A DNA stretch of 7,932 bases from an uncultured Bacteroidales bacterium (GTDB taxonomy: Bacteria > Bacteroidota > Bacteroidia > Bacteroidales > Paludibacteraceae): positions 1 through 7,932 of the forward strand of contig CALDQH010000101.1 in the NCBI GenBank assembly GCA_937911935.1, read 5' to 3'. This document shows, piece after piece, positions 1-6,418 of the stretch; the stretch's first letter is position 1; the number at the start of each line of letters is the position of its first letter. The notes below the pieces were generated by a model. It was not told where the DNA came from and did no database searches. It saw nothing but the letters and a program-made list of their open reading frames with translations. A program made the translations under genes and the position numbers.

Positions 1-7
1 CACTGGA

Positions 8-1294
8 TTACTCCTTTCGCGCCCGAACCAGCAGCATCATGGGCCTGCGCATCTCGTCCGGCATGACGGCGCGCCACTCCTCCGGCGGCATGGCTTCCGT
101 CACCGCATCGATGCGGAAGCCTGCGTCGAGCAACGCCTTTTTAATCTCTTCAATCTGCTCGAAATTACGTGTCTCCATATTTATGCGTAGGAAGCATCCA
201 TTGATGTCCATTGTAGCATTTGCACGCTCGTGGTGCACGCCTATTACGTTTCCGCCCTTCTCGGCGATGATTCTCGAAATGTTCAGCAGCTGTCCGGGCT
301 TGTCGATGAGCTCCACAGTGAGCATATACGAACGTCCCGATGTCAGCAATCCTCTCTTTATTACTCTGTCGAGGATGTTCACGTCAATGTTTCCACCCGA
401 AACGAGGCAGATGGTGTTCTTGCCCTTGATGGGTACCTTGTCGAACATTGCTGCTGCGACTGCAACCGCGCCTGCACCCTCGGCGATGAGCTTATACTGC
501 TCGATGAGTGTGAGGATGGCCGAAGAGACTTCGTCGTCGGTAACGGTAACAATGTCGTCGACATATTTGTTGCAAAGCTCAAAGGTGTTTACGCCCGGCT
601 CTTTCACTGCAATACCGTCGGCGATGGTAGAAACCTCTGAAAGGCGCTCAATCTTTCCACTGTGGATGGAGCGGAACATGCTGGGTGCGCCGCTCGACTG
701 AACACCGTATATCTTGATGTTGGGGTTCAGCGACTTTATGGCGTATGCAACACCCGAAATGAGTCCGCCGCCGCCGATGGGCACGATTACTGCGTCAATG
801 TCTTTCAGCTGGTTGATGAGTTCAAGGCCGATGGTTCCCTGTCCGGCAATGACGTCTACGTCGAAGGGGTGGATGAATGTGTATCCCTTCTCCTCTTTCA
901 ACTGCAGTGCCTTCTGGAAGGCGTCGTCATACACGCCCTCGACCATGCAGATTTCAGCTCCGTAGCTGCGTGTGGCCTCGACCTTTGAGATTGGTGCGCA
1001 GTCGGGCAGGCAGATGATGCTGCCGATGCCGTTCTTTGCCGCTCCCAATGCCACGCCCTGTGCGTGGTTTCCGGCCGAGCAGGCAACTACGCCTCTGGCC
1101 TTCTCTTCGTCCGAGAGCTGCGAGATTTTGTAGTACGAGCCGCGAATCTTGAACGAGCCTGTAAGCTGAAGGTTCTCGGGCTTCAAGAAAATCTTACTTT
1201 CGGGGTTGATCTTGGGGGCATTTATAAGGTCGGTGCGTCGTATAACATTTTTCAGCACATACGATGCGTGGTAAATTCTGTCAAGCGTAAGCAT
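8..1294 (-). CDS. ilvA: Threonine ammonia-lyase (threonine dehydratase), biosynthetic type with one ACT domain
   Basis: This 428-residue cytoplasmic PLP enzyme deaminates L-threonine to 2-oxobutanoate, the first step of isoleucine synthesis. The fold-type II PLP domain covers about residues 5-315. It shows GSFKIRG with the Schiff-base lysine K49, SAGNHAQG at 73-80, the phosphate-binding GGGG at 174-177 and SGGN at 299-302. A single ACT domain follows at about 323-400 ('LIDKPGQLL'), so this is the roughly 400-residue one-ACT form, not the 514-residue E. coli IlvA with its doubled domain or the ACT-less TdcB. About 25 residues beyond the ACT domain form a Met/Arg-rich tail (403-428), a little longer than usual. 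The ATG at 1294 lies 33-40 nt behind a good promoter and the reading frame is intact. No other ilv genes are visible. Its G+C and third-position G+C are clearly higher than its neighbours'. Family assignment is secure; whether isoleucine inhibits it is inferred only from the ACT domain. Confidence 0.95.
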   Translation of the reverse strand: MLTLDRIYHASYVLKNVIRRTDLINAPKINPESKIFLKPENLQLTGSFKIRGSYYKISQLSDEEKARGVVACSAGNHAQGVALGAAKNGIGSIICLPDCAPISKVEATRSYGAEICMVEGVYDDAFQKALQLKEEKGYTFIHPFDVDVIAGQGTIGLELINQLKDIDAVIVPIGGGGLISGVAYAIKSLNPNIKIYGVQSSGAPSMFRSIHSGKIERLSEVSTIADGIAVKEPGVNTFELCNKYVDDIVTVTDDEVSSAILTLIEQYKLIAEGAGAVAVAAAMFDKVPIKGKNTICLVSGGNIDVNILDRVIKRGLLTSGRSYMLTVELIDKPGQLLNISRIIAEKGGNVIGVHHERANATMDINGCFLRINMETRNFEQIEEIKKALLDAGFRIDAVTEAMPPEEWRAVMPDEMRRPMMLLVRARKE

Positions 1295-1333
1295 TTTTAT
1301 ATATTTGTGTAGTTATGATAATATCCGAGAGCG

Positions 1334-1365
1334 CAAAAATACAACATTTTACCATTGTAACAAAA
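1334..1365 (-). promoter_or_regulatory. Bacteroidota-type promoter of ilvA
   Basis: On the minus strand TTTTG (1365-1361) is followed by a 19-nt spacer and TATTTTTG (1341-1334). This matches the Bacteroidota sigma-A consensus, TTTG or TTG then about 19-20 nt then TAnnTTTG. It predicts transcription starting near 1327 and a leader of about 33 nt, too short for an attenuator. It lies between the end of the upstream protease gene and ilvA, so ilvA can be transcribed alone. No experiment is available; this is sequence match only. Confidence 0.65.
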
Positions 1366-1396
1366 TTTGCGCGGTACACTTCTGTCACTGCATCTA

Positions 1397-2032
1397 TCAC
1401 ATAATGGGAAATAGCACAAAAACAGCTACATCCCACAAAGAATGTGACAGCATAATGGCAGTGAAACGTCCGGGCATCAGTCGATACAACAATCCCCATG
1501 CAATGCCGCACACCATTGCCGCCATTATAAGCATGAAGTTCATCGAACCAATATGTACAAGTGTATAAATTGCAGTTGCAACAATAAAGCCCATGTTTGC
1601 GCCCCACCGTTGCGACAGCGTACGTTGCACATATCCACGCCAAAAAATCTCTTCGGCAGGGCCTATGATAAACAACAGTAGCAACGACAAAATCCATGGA
1701 TTTTCGCCGTCTTTCATGCCATAAATTAGGTTTACTTGTGGGCGAGCAAAATCAAACATCAACGACGAGAGTTTATCGCCTATCCAAAATACGCCCCACA
1801 GTGCCACGGCAATGCCTATGCCCAATAAGATGTCCACCCACCCCATACGAATGCCTTTAAGGCTGGTTTTGTCAGCCCACAGCGAATACGTGGTGAGGAT
1901 CATGCCCGAAATAGTCATGGTTATCCAAAAATTGACATGGGGCGCAGTCCAGGGCGAAAACATAATCCCCCATAGCACGGTGGCAATGCCAATGCCCATT
2001 ACAGGTTTTATCCAGGTAGACACTTGACGCAT
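1397..2032 (-). CDS. CPBP (CAAX protease / bacteriocin-processing) family intramembrane metalloprotease
   Basis: This is a 211-residue polytopic membrane protein with about seven hydrophobic segments (roughly 11-27, 36-53, 67-84, 112-126, 147-160, 165-185, 192-210). It carries the motifs of the CPBP/ABI family: E127-E128-I-F-W-R132 (EExxxR), Y156xxxH160 (F/YxxxH) and H197SLWD201 (HxxxN/D). These are the predicted metal-binding and catalytic residues of the Rce1-like glutamate intramembrane proteases, and all are intact. The substrate cannot be read from the sequence; relatives process prenylated proteins or peptides, give bacteriocin immunity, or are uncharacterised. The ATG at 2032 is only 5 bp after the stop of the MenA-like gene, with no room for a promoter, so the two are very likely co-transcribed and possibly translationally coupled. 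Pairing a prenyl-group enzyme with a CAAX-protease relative is suggestive but proves nothing. Confidence 0.85.
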   Translation of the reverse strand: MRQVSTWIKPVMGIGIATVLWGIMFSPWTAPHVNFWITMTISGMILTTYSLWADKTSLKGIRMGWVDILLGIGIAVALWGVFWIGDKLSSLMFDFARPQVNLIYGMKDGENPWILSLLLLFIIGPAEEIFWRGYVQRTLSQRWGANMGFIVATAIYTLVHIGSMNFMLIMAAMVCGIAWGLLYRLMPGRFTAIMLSHSLWDVAVFVLFPIM

Positions 2033-2037
2033 CGTTA

Positions 2038-2928
2038 TTAAGCAATAAATTTAGACACGATTAATGCAATAGATAAAACTACCGAGAATGCCATTTGAAG
2101 TTGAGCTGCTTGCATATCTAACATGGCAATGGCATTGATATCTTGATAGCCTTTTAACATGGTTTTTGCACATTTTATAGCCATAGGCACGGTAAGTAAC
2201 ACCAACACCGTTGGCCACGCAAAAACACCCATTATCACACAAGCCAGAATCCAGATATAAGGGAAAGTAACCTCAAAAGCATACAACCACGCTGCACTCT
2301 TTTTACCCATGCACATGGCCATGGTAACAATACCTGCACGTTTGTCGGTATTCATATCGCGTGTATTGTTGGCATGCAAAATGCCATCGGTAATAAGCCC
2401 AACAGGCAATGCAATGTAAAGCACACTCCAATCGATCATACCTGTAATGGCATACGATGTACCAATGGTAGGCAAAAACGCAAAGGTCATAAGAATATCC
2501 AAATCGCCCAAAGCGTTGTATTTAAGCAGCGGATATAGCAACATACACACCGCACCTGCAAGGCCTATCCACAAAATAGGAAGCCCTGTACAAAGCAAAA
2601 TACCTACGCCCGATAACACAGACACCACCAACATACCAATAGCAAAATTACGGATTTCGTGTGCCTGAAACTGACCACTGGTAATAGAAGTTGCTCCGAA
2701 AGTATCGGTATCATCTACTTTCTTTTTAAAATCAAAGTAATCGCTCCACAAATTGCCTGTTACATGGAACAATACCATTCCTACCAATGTCCAAACGGCC
2801 AAATACCAATTAATATCCGCTCCATTTGAAAATAAATAAGCAATGGAAACAATAATAGGCATGGCCGATGCCGGGAACGACCAAGGCCTGGTAGCGATAA
2901 ACCAATCTTTAAACGTACGTTTATTCAT
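2038..2928 (-). CDS. menA: UbiA-family prenyltransferase, probably 1,4-dihydroxy-2-naphthoate polyprenyltransferase (MenA)
   Basis: This 296-residue integral membrane enzyme would attach the polyprenyl tail to 1,4-dihydroxy-2-naphthoate in menaquinone synthesis. The first Asp-rich motif, N59-LWSDYFD with D63, D66 and D72-D73, and the second, NNTRD191MNTD195KRAG, are both present; these bind Mg-diphosphate. The second motif and 'LGDLDI' at 140-145 resemble MenA more than UbiA or heme O synthase. About eight or nine hydrophobic helices fill the rest. Length fits MenA. The frame stays open upstream to a TTG at 2952, but that codon lies inside the predicted -7 box, and ATG 2928 gives the usual short leader, so I prefer ATG. 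The downstream protease gene begins 5 bp after the stop. Other naphthoate or quinone prenyltransferases of the UbiA superfamily remain possible. Confidence 0.8.
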   Translation of the reverse strand: MNKRTFKDWFIATRPWSFPASAMPIIVSIAYLFSNGADINWYLAVWTLVGMVLFHVTGNLWSDYFDFKKKVDDTDTFGATSITSGQFQAHEIRNFAIGMLVVSVLSGVGILLCTGLPILWIGLAGAVCMLLYPLLKYNALGDLDILMTFAFLPTIGTSYAITGMIDWSVLYIALPVGLITDGILHANNTRDMNTDKRAGIVTMAMCMGKKSAAWLYAFEVTFPYIWILACVIMGVFAWPTVLVLLTVPMAIKCAKTMLKGYQDINAIAMLDMQAAQLQMAFSVVLSIALIVSKFIA

Positions 2929-2949
2929 GTTTGTTCTTTTTTTGACGGA

Positions 2950-2980
2950 CAAAAATACAAAAAAATAAGAGGAGATGAAA
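2950..2980 (-). promoter_or_regulatory. Probable promoter of the menA-protease unit
   Basis: TATTTTTG (2957-2950, minus strand) is a perfect TAnnTTTG -7 box. With a 19-nt spacer the upstream box is TTTC (2980-2977), one base off TTTG. The -7 box ends 22 nt before ATG 2928, the same geometry as at mazG. The upstream half overlaps the hairpin of the preceding operon's terminator, so terminator and promoter are fused. Confidence 0.45.
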
Positions 2981-2993
2981 TTTCACCTCCTCT
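2958..2993 (-). terminator. Intrinsic terminator of the pyrK-pyrD-DUF3078 operon
   Basis: On the minus strand a 13-bp stem, AGAGGAGGTGAAA (2993-2981) against TTTCATCTCCTCT (2980-2968), is followed by TTATTTTTTT. The one imperfect position (2975/2986) is a G-U wobble in minus-strand RNA but an A-C mismatch on the plus strand, which supports action in the minus direction. It lies 174 nt after the DUF3078 stop. The GGAGGTG inside the stem is not a ribosome-binding site, since no start codon follows at a suitable distance. Confidence 0.8.
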
Positions 2994-3005
2994 ATATTAT
3001 AATTT

Positions 3006-3024
3006 AGGGTTATTAAATCACCCT
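3006..3024. other. Small hairpin between the palindromic element and the terminator
   Basis: AGGGT (3006-3010) pairs with ACCCT (3020-3024) across a 9-nt AT-rich loop. Outer TTT/AAA pairs are possible across a two-base bulge. It lies in the 3' untranslated region of the pyr operon, and no T-run follows on either strand, so it is not a terminator by itself. It may be chance or part of the neighbouring structured element. Confidence 0.3.
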
Positions 3025-3042
3025 TTAAAACAGTTCGAATCC

Positions 3043-3167
3043 TTTAGGTTTATTTGAGAGAGGGATTTTTAGGCGTGCGCAGTGCGAGAAAGCGGAGTTT
3101 AGTGGACCTAAATGAGCATTTCGAGCACAAGCAACAACGACAAAAGCACCTCTCAAATGAGCCTAAA
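3043..3167. repeat. Imperfect palindromic element with nested hairpin, directly after the DUF3078 stop
   Basis: The outer arms 3043-3060 and 3150-3167 pair over 18 positions: TTTAGG/CCTAAA outside, ATTTGAGAG/CTCTCAAAT inside, and a middle TTT/GAG that pairs as U-G, U-A, U-G in plus-strand RNA but mismatches at two of three positions on the minus strand. Inside, a second hairpin is strikingly symmetric: GTGC (3082-3085), GA, GAAA, six loop bases, TTTAG (3098-3102), loop TGGAC, CTAAA, six loop bases, TTTC, GA, GCAC (3125-3128). The opposed GA/GA could form tandem sheared G-A pairs. The element starts at the base next to the TAA stop and has no coding frame. It could be a dispersed MITE- or REP-like repeat or a structured RNA; one copy cannot decide. 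Confidence 0.55.
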
Positions 3168-4070
3168 TTACTTTTCGAAGCGATATGCTAGACCCAAACT
3201 CACAAACTCTTTAAATTGAATTTGTTCTTCCCAGCCTTTGCCAACGGTAGAATCGTAACGTGGATTCAACGAAACACGTGCGGTTAAGAATTTGTAAAGT
3301 TTAAAGTCGCCAACAATTTCCCAATCAACTTCGATACCTTTGTAGTCGGTATAGAAACCAAGAACACTTGATAGAGTAATGTTTTCGTTGAATTCTTGAC
3401 GATAATTTACTTTGAAACTAGAACCCAAAGCGTAGGTTCTTAGTTGCGTAATACCTGCTTCAGCATCGTAGATACCTACGTGTTTGCTAATGGCAAAATC
3501 GTCACGAGTATCGTTTACGTAGATCAATTTAAAGGCGTATGGTGCAATCATTACCGATAAATCAATCTTTTTATCGGGATTGTTGTATTTGTAGTCAAAA
3601 CCAATTGCTGTATTAAAATAAACAGGAGCTGCAAATGCACTAACTAATTCGTTGGTATCAATTTTATAGTTGTCGAACAAGGTGGTTGAAACATCACCTG
3701 TCCATGCTACGTTCCAACCTTTACCCAAAGCATAGCCCATTTTGGTTTCGTAGTAGGTTTTGTCGTCGGTTAAGTGGAATAAACGTCCGGCAAGGTCTTC
3801 GGTAAAGGTTGTGGTAACACCGTATTTTAGCTCTACTTTGTTATCCCAAGAAAAACCTTTATCGCCAGCATAGTTAAACCAGCCTTGCAAACCTGCTAAC
3901 ACAGATAGGTTGCTAACGCCACCATTATGCCAGTTGTCGGTTGCATAGTTTTGAGTTGCTTGCAACGATAAATCAACACCTTTTTTCCATTTTGAAGGTG
4001 CAGCTTCTTCTTGCGCCATTGCACATACAGCCATAAGCATGGCTACAGTCATCAAAAATAGTTTTTTCAT
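3168..4070 (-). CDS. DUF3078-type predicted outer-membrane beta-barrel protein
   Basis: This 300-residue protein begins with a clear signal peptide (MKK, hydrophobic core, cleavage likely after 'CAMA' near residue 19). The mature part alternates polar and aromatic residues in many short strands and ends in 'LAYRFEK', with an aromatic residue near the C-terminus, as expected for an outer-membrane barrel. The 'NWHNGGVSNLS' segment (46-56) fits the DUF3078 family of Bacteroidota as I remember it. The function is unknown. Its start overlaps the pyrD stop by 4 nt (ATGA), so it is the last gene of the pyrimidine operon and probably translationally coupled. A terminator follows at 2958-2993. A possible role in nucleobase, nucleoside or orotate traffic across the outer membrane is guesswork from position. 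The family name is moderately sure, barrel and export are surer. Confidence 0.75.
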   Translation of the reverse strand: MKKLFLMTVAMLMAVCAMAQEEAAPSKWKKGVDLSLQATQNYATDNWHNGGVSNLSVLAGLQGWFNYAGDKGFSWDNKVELKYGVTTTFTEDLAGRLFHLTDDKTYYETKMGYALGKGWNVAWTGDVSTTLFDNYKIDTNELVSAFAAPVYFNTAIGFDYKYNNPDKKIDLSVMIAPYAFKLIYVNDTRDDFAISKHVGIYDAEAGITQLRTYALGSSFKVNYRQEFNENITLSSVLGFYTDYKGIEVDWEIVGDFKLYKFLTARVSLNPRYDSTVGKGWEEQIQFKEFVSLGLAYRFEK

Positions 4071-4978
4071 AATTCTAATTGTCCTATAATTTGGTTTAGT
4101 GATTCTAATTTATGTCTTTTTAGGTAATCTTCGATACCATCTACCACTTTCATGGTAATTGATGGATCGATAAAGTTAGCAGTGCCTATCTCGATAGCCG
4201 ATGCACCCGCCAAGAAAAATTCGATGGCATCGGTTGCATTCATAATACCACCCAATCCAACAACAGGGATATTTACCGCTTTGGCAACTTGCCATACCAT
4301 GCGAAGTGCAATGGGTTTAACACAAGGACCCGACAATCCACCCGTAACAGTAGAAAGTACAGGTTTGCGTGTTTCGGCATTTATCGCCATGCCCATTAAG
4401 GTATTGATGAGCGATACCGAATCAGCGCCTTCGGCTTCGACAGCTTTAGCAATTTCGGCAATGTCCGTAACATTGGGCGATAACTTTACAATTAAGGTTT
4501 TGTCGTATGCTTTACGAACAGCACGCACCACCTCGGCAGCCGCTGTACACGAAGTTCCAAATGCCATGCCACCTTGCTTAACGTTGGGGCAAGAAATGTT
4601 CAATTCGATGGCAGGAATCCCCTCCAAATCGTTGATTTTTTCGGTGCATGCAACGTAATCTTCGAGGGTTGCACCCGACACATTTACGATTACATTTGTG
4701 TCGTAGTTTTTTACGGTTGGATAGATGTGTTCGATAAAGTAGTCAACACCCTTATTTTGCAGACCCACAGCGTTTAACATTCCAGAAGGAACTTCTGCAA
4801 GACGTGGATATGCGTTTCCTTCGCGGTGGCGAATAGTAGTTCCTTTTACAATTATACCACCCATTCGCGAGAAGTTTACAAAGTCTTCGAACTCGGTTCC
4901 ATAACCAAAAGTTCCTGAGGCTGTCATAACGGGATTACGCAATGACAAACCGCCTATTTTTACACTTAAATCTACCAT
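4067..4978 (-). CDS. pyrD: Dihydroorotate dehydrogenase, class 1B catalytic subunit
   Basis: This 303-residue FMN-dependent TIM-barrel enzyme oxidises dihydroorotate to orotate in de novo pyrimidine synthesis. Visible landmarks are 'TASGTFGYG' (19-27), 'VKGTT' with K45, 'NAVGLQNKG' (69-77), 'NISCPN' with the class 1 active-site base C130, K165 in 'VKLSPN', 'TGGLSGP' (212-218), the FMN-phosphate 'GLGGI' (241-245) and 'IGTA' (264-267). A cysteine base plus an adjacent PyrK partner identifies class 1B, which uses NAD+ through PyrK. Class 2, the membrane-bound quinone enzyme, has a serine base. The start overlaps the pyrK stop by 7 nt and the end overlaps the DUF3078 start by 4 nt. All key residues are present and length is normal. 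Confidence 0.97.
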   Translation of the reverse strand: MVDLSVKIGGLSLRNPVMTASGTFGYGTEFEDFVNFSRMGGIIVKGTTIRHREGNAYPRLAEVPSGMLNAVGLQNKGVDYFIEHIYPTVKNYDTNVIVNVSGATLEDYVACTEKINDLEGIPAIELNISCPNVKQGGMAFGTSCTAAAEVVRAVRKAYDKTLIVKLSPNVTDIAEIAKAVEAEGADSVSLINTLMGMAINAETRKPVLSTVTGGLSGPCVKPIALRMVWQVAKAVNIPVVGLGGIMNATDAIEFFLAGASAIEIGTANFIDPSITMKVVDGIEDYLKRHKLESLNQIIGQLEL

Positions 4979-5742
4979 GGTAATTCGTTACTATTAAATA
5001 CAGGTCCATCGGTACAAACACATTTGTGACCTTCGTGGGTTTGCGTTACACAACATAGGCAAGCTCCTACTCCGCATGCCATTTTATTTTCGAGCGACAC
5101 CTCGCAATCGATATTCTTGCTGCGTGCCATTTGAACAACAGCCTTCATCATAGGCGTAGGACCACACGAATAGATGCGAGCAAAATCGGCATCATTCCAT
5201 ACACTGTGGTTGGTAACAAATCCTTTTTCGCCTTCGCTACCATCCTCGGTGGTAATAAGCACATCACCTACTGCTTGATAGGCATTTAAAGGCAATATAT
5301 CGGCTTTTTTTCTAAAGCCTAATAAGAACTGCACTTTTACACCGTTTTGGGCTAAAAAGCCACCTAAATGCAAAAGAGGGGCGATTCCTACACCACCGCC
5401 TACCAGCAAAACAGGTTTATTGGCAGAAATAGCGGTTGTAAAACCATTTCCAAGGGGAAAAACAAGGTTTACGATATCACCAGGTTTACGTTCGGAAAGC
5501 CATGCGGTTCCATCACCTACCTTTTGAATAAGTAAATCTACTTGATTGGTTTCGGGGCGTACATCGTGAATAGAAATGGGACGACGCAAGAAAACAGAAG
5601 GAGTTTGGTCAATGCGTAGTTCTGCAAACTGACCAGGTAAGATTTCGGGCAAGGTTTCGAACGATAGGGTCATCTTAAAATACGATGCTGTAACCCATTC
5701 ATTAGCAATTACTTTGCCGTCTAACTGATACTTTTTAGCCAT
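4972..5742 (-). CDS. pyrK: Dihydroorotate dehydrogenase B, electron-transfer (iron-sulfur/FAD) subunit
   Basis: This 256-residue partner of PyrD carries electrons from the FMN of PyrD through a [2Fe-2S] cluster and FAD to NAD+. The N-terminal ferredoxin-reductase-like barrel carries the FAD motif 'RRPISI' (53-58). The NAD-binding half has 'GGGVGIAPLL' (115-124) and 'CGPTPMM' (193-199). The C-terminal cluster motif is C223-x4-C228-x2-C231 with the fourth cysteine C243 before 'TDGPVF', the typical PyrK arrangement; C230 and C241 are extra. It is the first gene of the operon, with a TAnnTTTG box 29 nt upstream. No upstream pyr attenuator or PyrR-type structure is visible in the leader. Length and motif order are normal for the family. 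Confidence 0.96.
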   Translation of the reverse strand: MAKKYQLDGKVIANEWVTASYFKMTLSFETLPEILPGQFAELRIDQTPSVFLRRPISIHDVRPETNQVDLLIQKVGDGTAWLSERKPGDIVNLVFPLGNGFTTAISANKPVLLVGGGVGIAPLLHLGGFLAQNGVKVQFLLGFRKKADILPLNAYQAVGDVLITTEDGSEGEKGFVTNHSVWNDADFARIYSCGPTPMMKAVVQMARSKNIDCEVSLENKMACGVGACLCCVTQTHEGHKCVCTDGPVFNSNELPW

Positions 5743-5771
5743 TTTTACTAATAACTATTTAAATATAACTG

Positions 5772-5779
5772 CAAAAATA
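5772..5779 (-). promoter_or_regulatory. Probable -7 promoter box of the pyrK operon
   Basis: TATTTTTG followed by CA on the minus strand is a perfect TAnnTTTG box 29 nt before the pyrK ATG. No TTG or TTTG lies at the usual 19-20 nt spacing upstream, where the sequence is simply AT-rich, so the upstream half is weak or absent. Confidence 0.45.
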
Positions 5780-5813
5780 GTAAAAATTTGCTAAATATGT
5801 ATATTTTATTGAC

Positions 5814-5932
5814 GAATCGGTGAATCGGTTAATCGGTGATTCGGTGAGTCGATGTTTAGTCGTTGAGGCGTTTAGTCGTTGAGGCGATTCAACAATTCAA
5901 CAACAATCGACGAGCGACGAGCAACAAGCGAC
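5814..5932. repeat. Degenerate tandem repeat with 8-bp period (minisatellite-like)
   Basis: Reading in 8-base units from 5814 gives GAATCGGT, GAATCGGT, TAATCGGT, GATTCGGT, GAGTCGAT, then GTTTAGTC-GTTGAGGC twice as an exact 16-base repeat (5854-5869, 5870-5885), then GATTCAAC, AATTCAAC. From 5908 the unit becomes seven bases: CGACGAG, CGACGAG, CAACAAG. The block fills nearly all the space between the regulator stop and the pyrK promoter. It has no convincing coding frame and is much richer in G+C than its flanks. It also contains a small hairpin, GTTGAG/TTCAAC (5878-5893) with a GCGA loop. I know of no function. Confidence 0.75.
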
Positions 5933-5933
5933 A

Positions 5934-6383
5934 TTATTTAGTCGAAAACTCCTCGAATGTATTGTCGGTGTAATAAACTACGATGCGCTGGATTTTTTTG
6001 GCAGGAATTTCTTTGACCACTTCTTTTACCACTACATCGCGCACAATTGATTGATTTACTGATGGTTTTGATTCTATTACAGGCGCAGTTGCAGGCGATA
6101 AACTCGCTGAGATTTGCAAATTTGGCTCATTATCGATGGGTTCGCCAAATAAATCGTACGAAACTAACTTTTCGTGCTTATACATAGGTTGTTTTCCAAA
6201 CAACAACCACTCTGGATTGATGCTTGGAAATGCCGTTAAAATCTTCTGTGTAGAATCTAAACTCGGATTGCTTCTTCCTGATAATAAATGAGATACGTTA
6301 GAAACTTGCATGTCAGTTAACGCCGCAAATTGTTTAGCCGTTAACTTTTCTTTTTCTATAATTACACGTATGCGATCTTTCAT
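5934..6383 (-). CDS. XRE-family helix-turn-helix DNA-binding protein
   Basis: This 149-residue protein has a Cro/C1-type HTH at about residues 3-62: 'TAKQFAALTD' (15-24) as the first HTH helix and 'QVSNVSHLLSGRSNPS' (26-41) as the recognition helix and turn, followed by 'INPEWLLFG'. A low-complexity linker (about 75-120, rich in Ser, Pro, Val, Glu) leads to the C-terminal 'IQRIVVYYTDNTFEEF' (131-146), a tail recurrent in small Bacteroidota HTH proteins. It lacks a peptidase or toxin domain and has no toxin partner next to it. It is transcribed away from mazG across a long AT-rich spacer. A TACA-N2-TGTA palindrome lies over its own -7 box, so it may repress itself. The target genes are unknown. 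Both fold and family are clear; the role is not. Confidence 0.88.
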   Translation of the reverse strand: MKDRIRVIIEKEKLTAKQFAALTDMQVSNVSHLLSGRSNPSLDSTQKILTAFPSINPEWLLFGKQPMYKHEKLVSYDLFGEPIDNEPNLQISASLSPATAPVIESKPSVNQSIVRDVVVKEVVKEIPAKKIQRIVVYYTDNTFEEFSTK

Positions 6384-6418
6384 AACAGAAAATTTATGAT
6401 TTTACAATTCATTTCGAC

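Noticed and set aside
39..701. Long plus-strand open frame (220 codons) opposite ilvA
   Set aside because: It lies antisense to a well-supported enzyme gene. Its protein is a low-complexity Ser/Met/Pro/Thr mix with no domain, and it is explained by high G+C third positions of ilvA.
2929..2952. Upstream TTG start for the MenA-like gene
   Set aside because: The TTG lies in the predicted -7 box, and the extra residues (SVKKRTN) add nothing to the family alignment; ATG 2928 is better placed.
2984..2991. GGAGGTG word resembling a strong Shine-Dalgarno site on the minus strand
   Set aside because: It is part of the terminator stem, more than 50 nt from the nearest start codon, and no other gene here uses a Shine-Dalgarno sequence.
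3031..3048. GTTCGAATCC, resembling a tRNA T-loop
   Set aside because: The flanking bases do not form a T-stem and there is no anticodon arm or acceptor stem; it is neither a tRNA gene nor a clear attachment site.
4152..4658. Plus-strand open frame (168 codons) opposite pyrD
   Set aside because: It is the antisense shadow of pyrD, with no domain features and no promoter.
5934..6383. Antitoxin of a toxin-antitoxin pair, or a link to a mazEF system because mazG is nearby
   Set aside because: No small toxin gene flanks the HTH protein, the genes are divergent across more than 550 bp, and MazG here is the housekeeping two-domain form.
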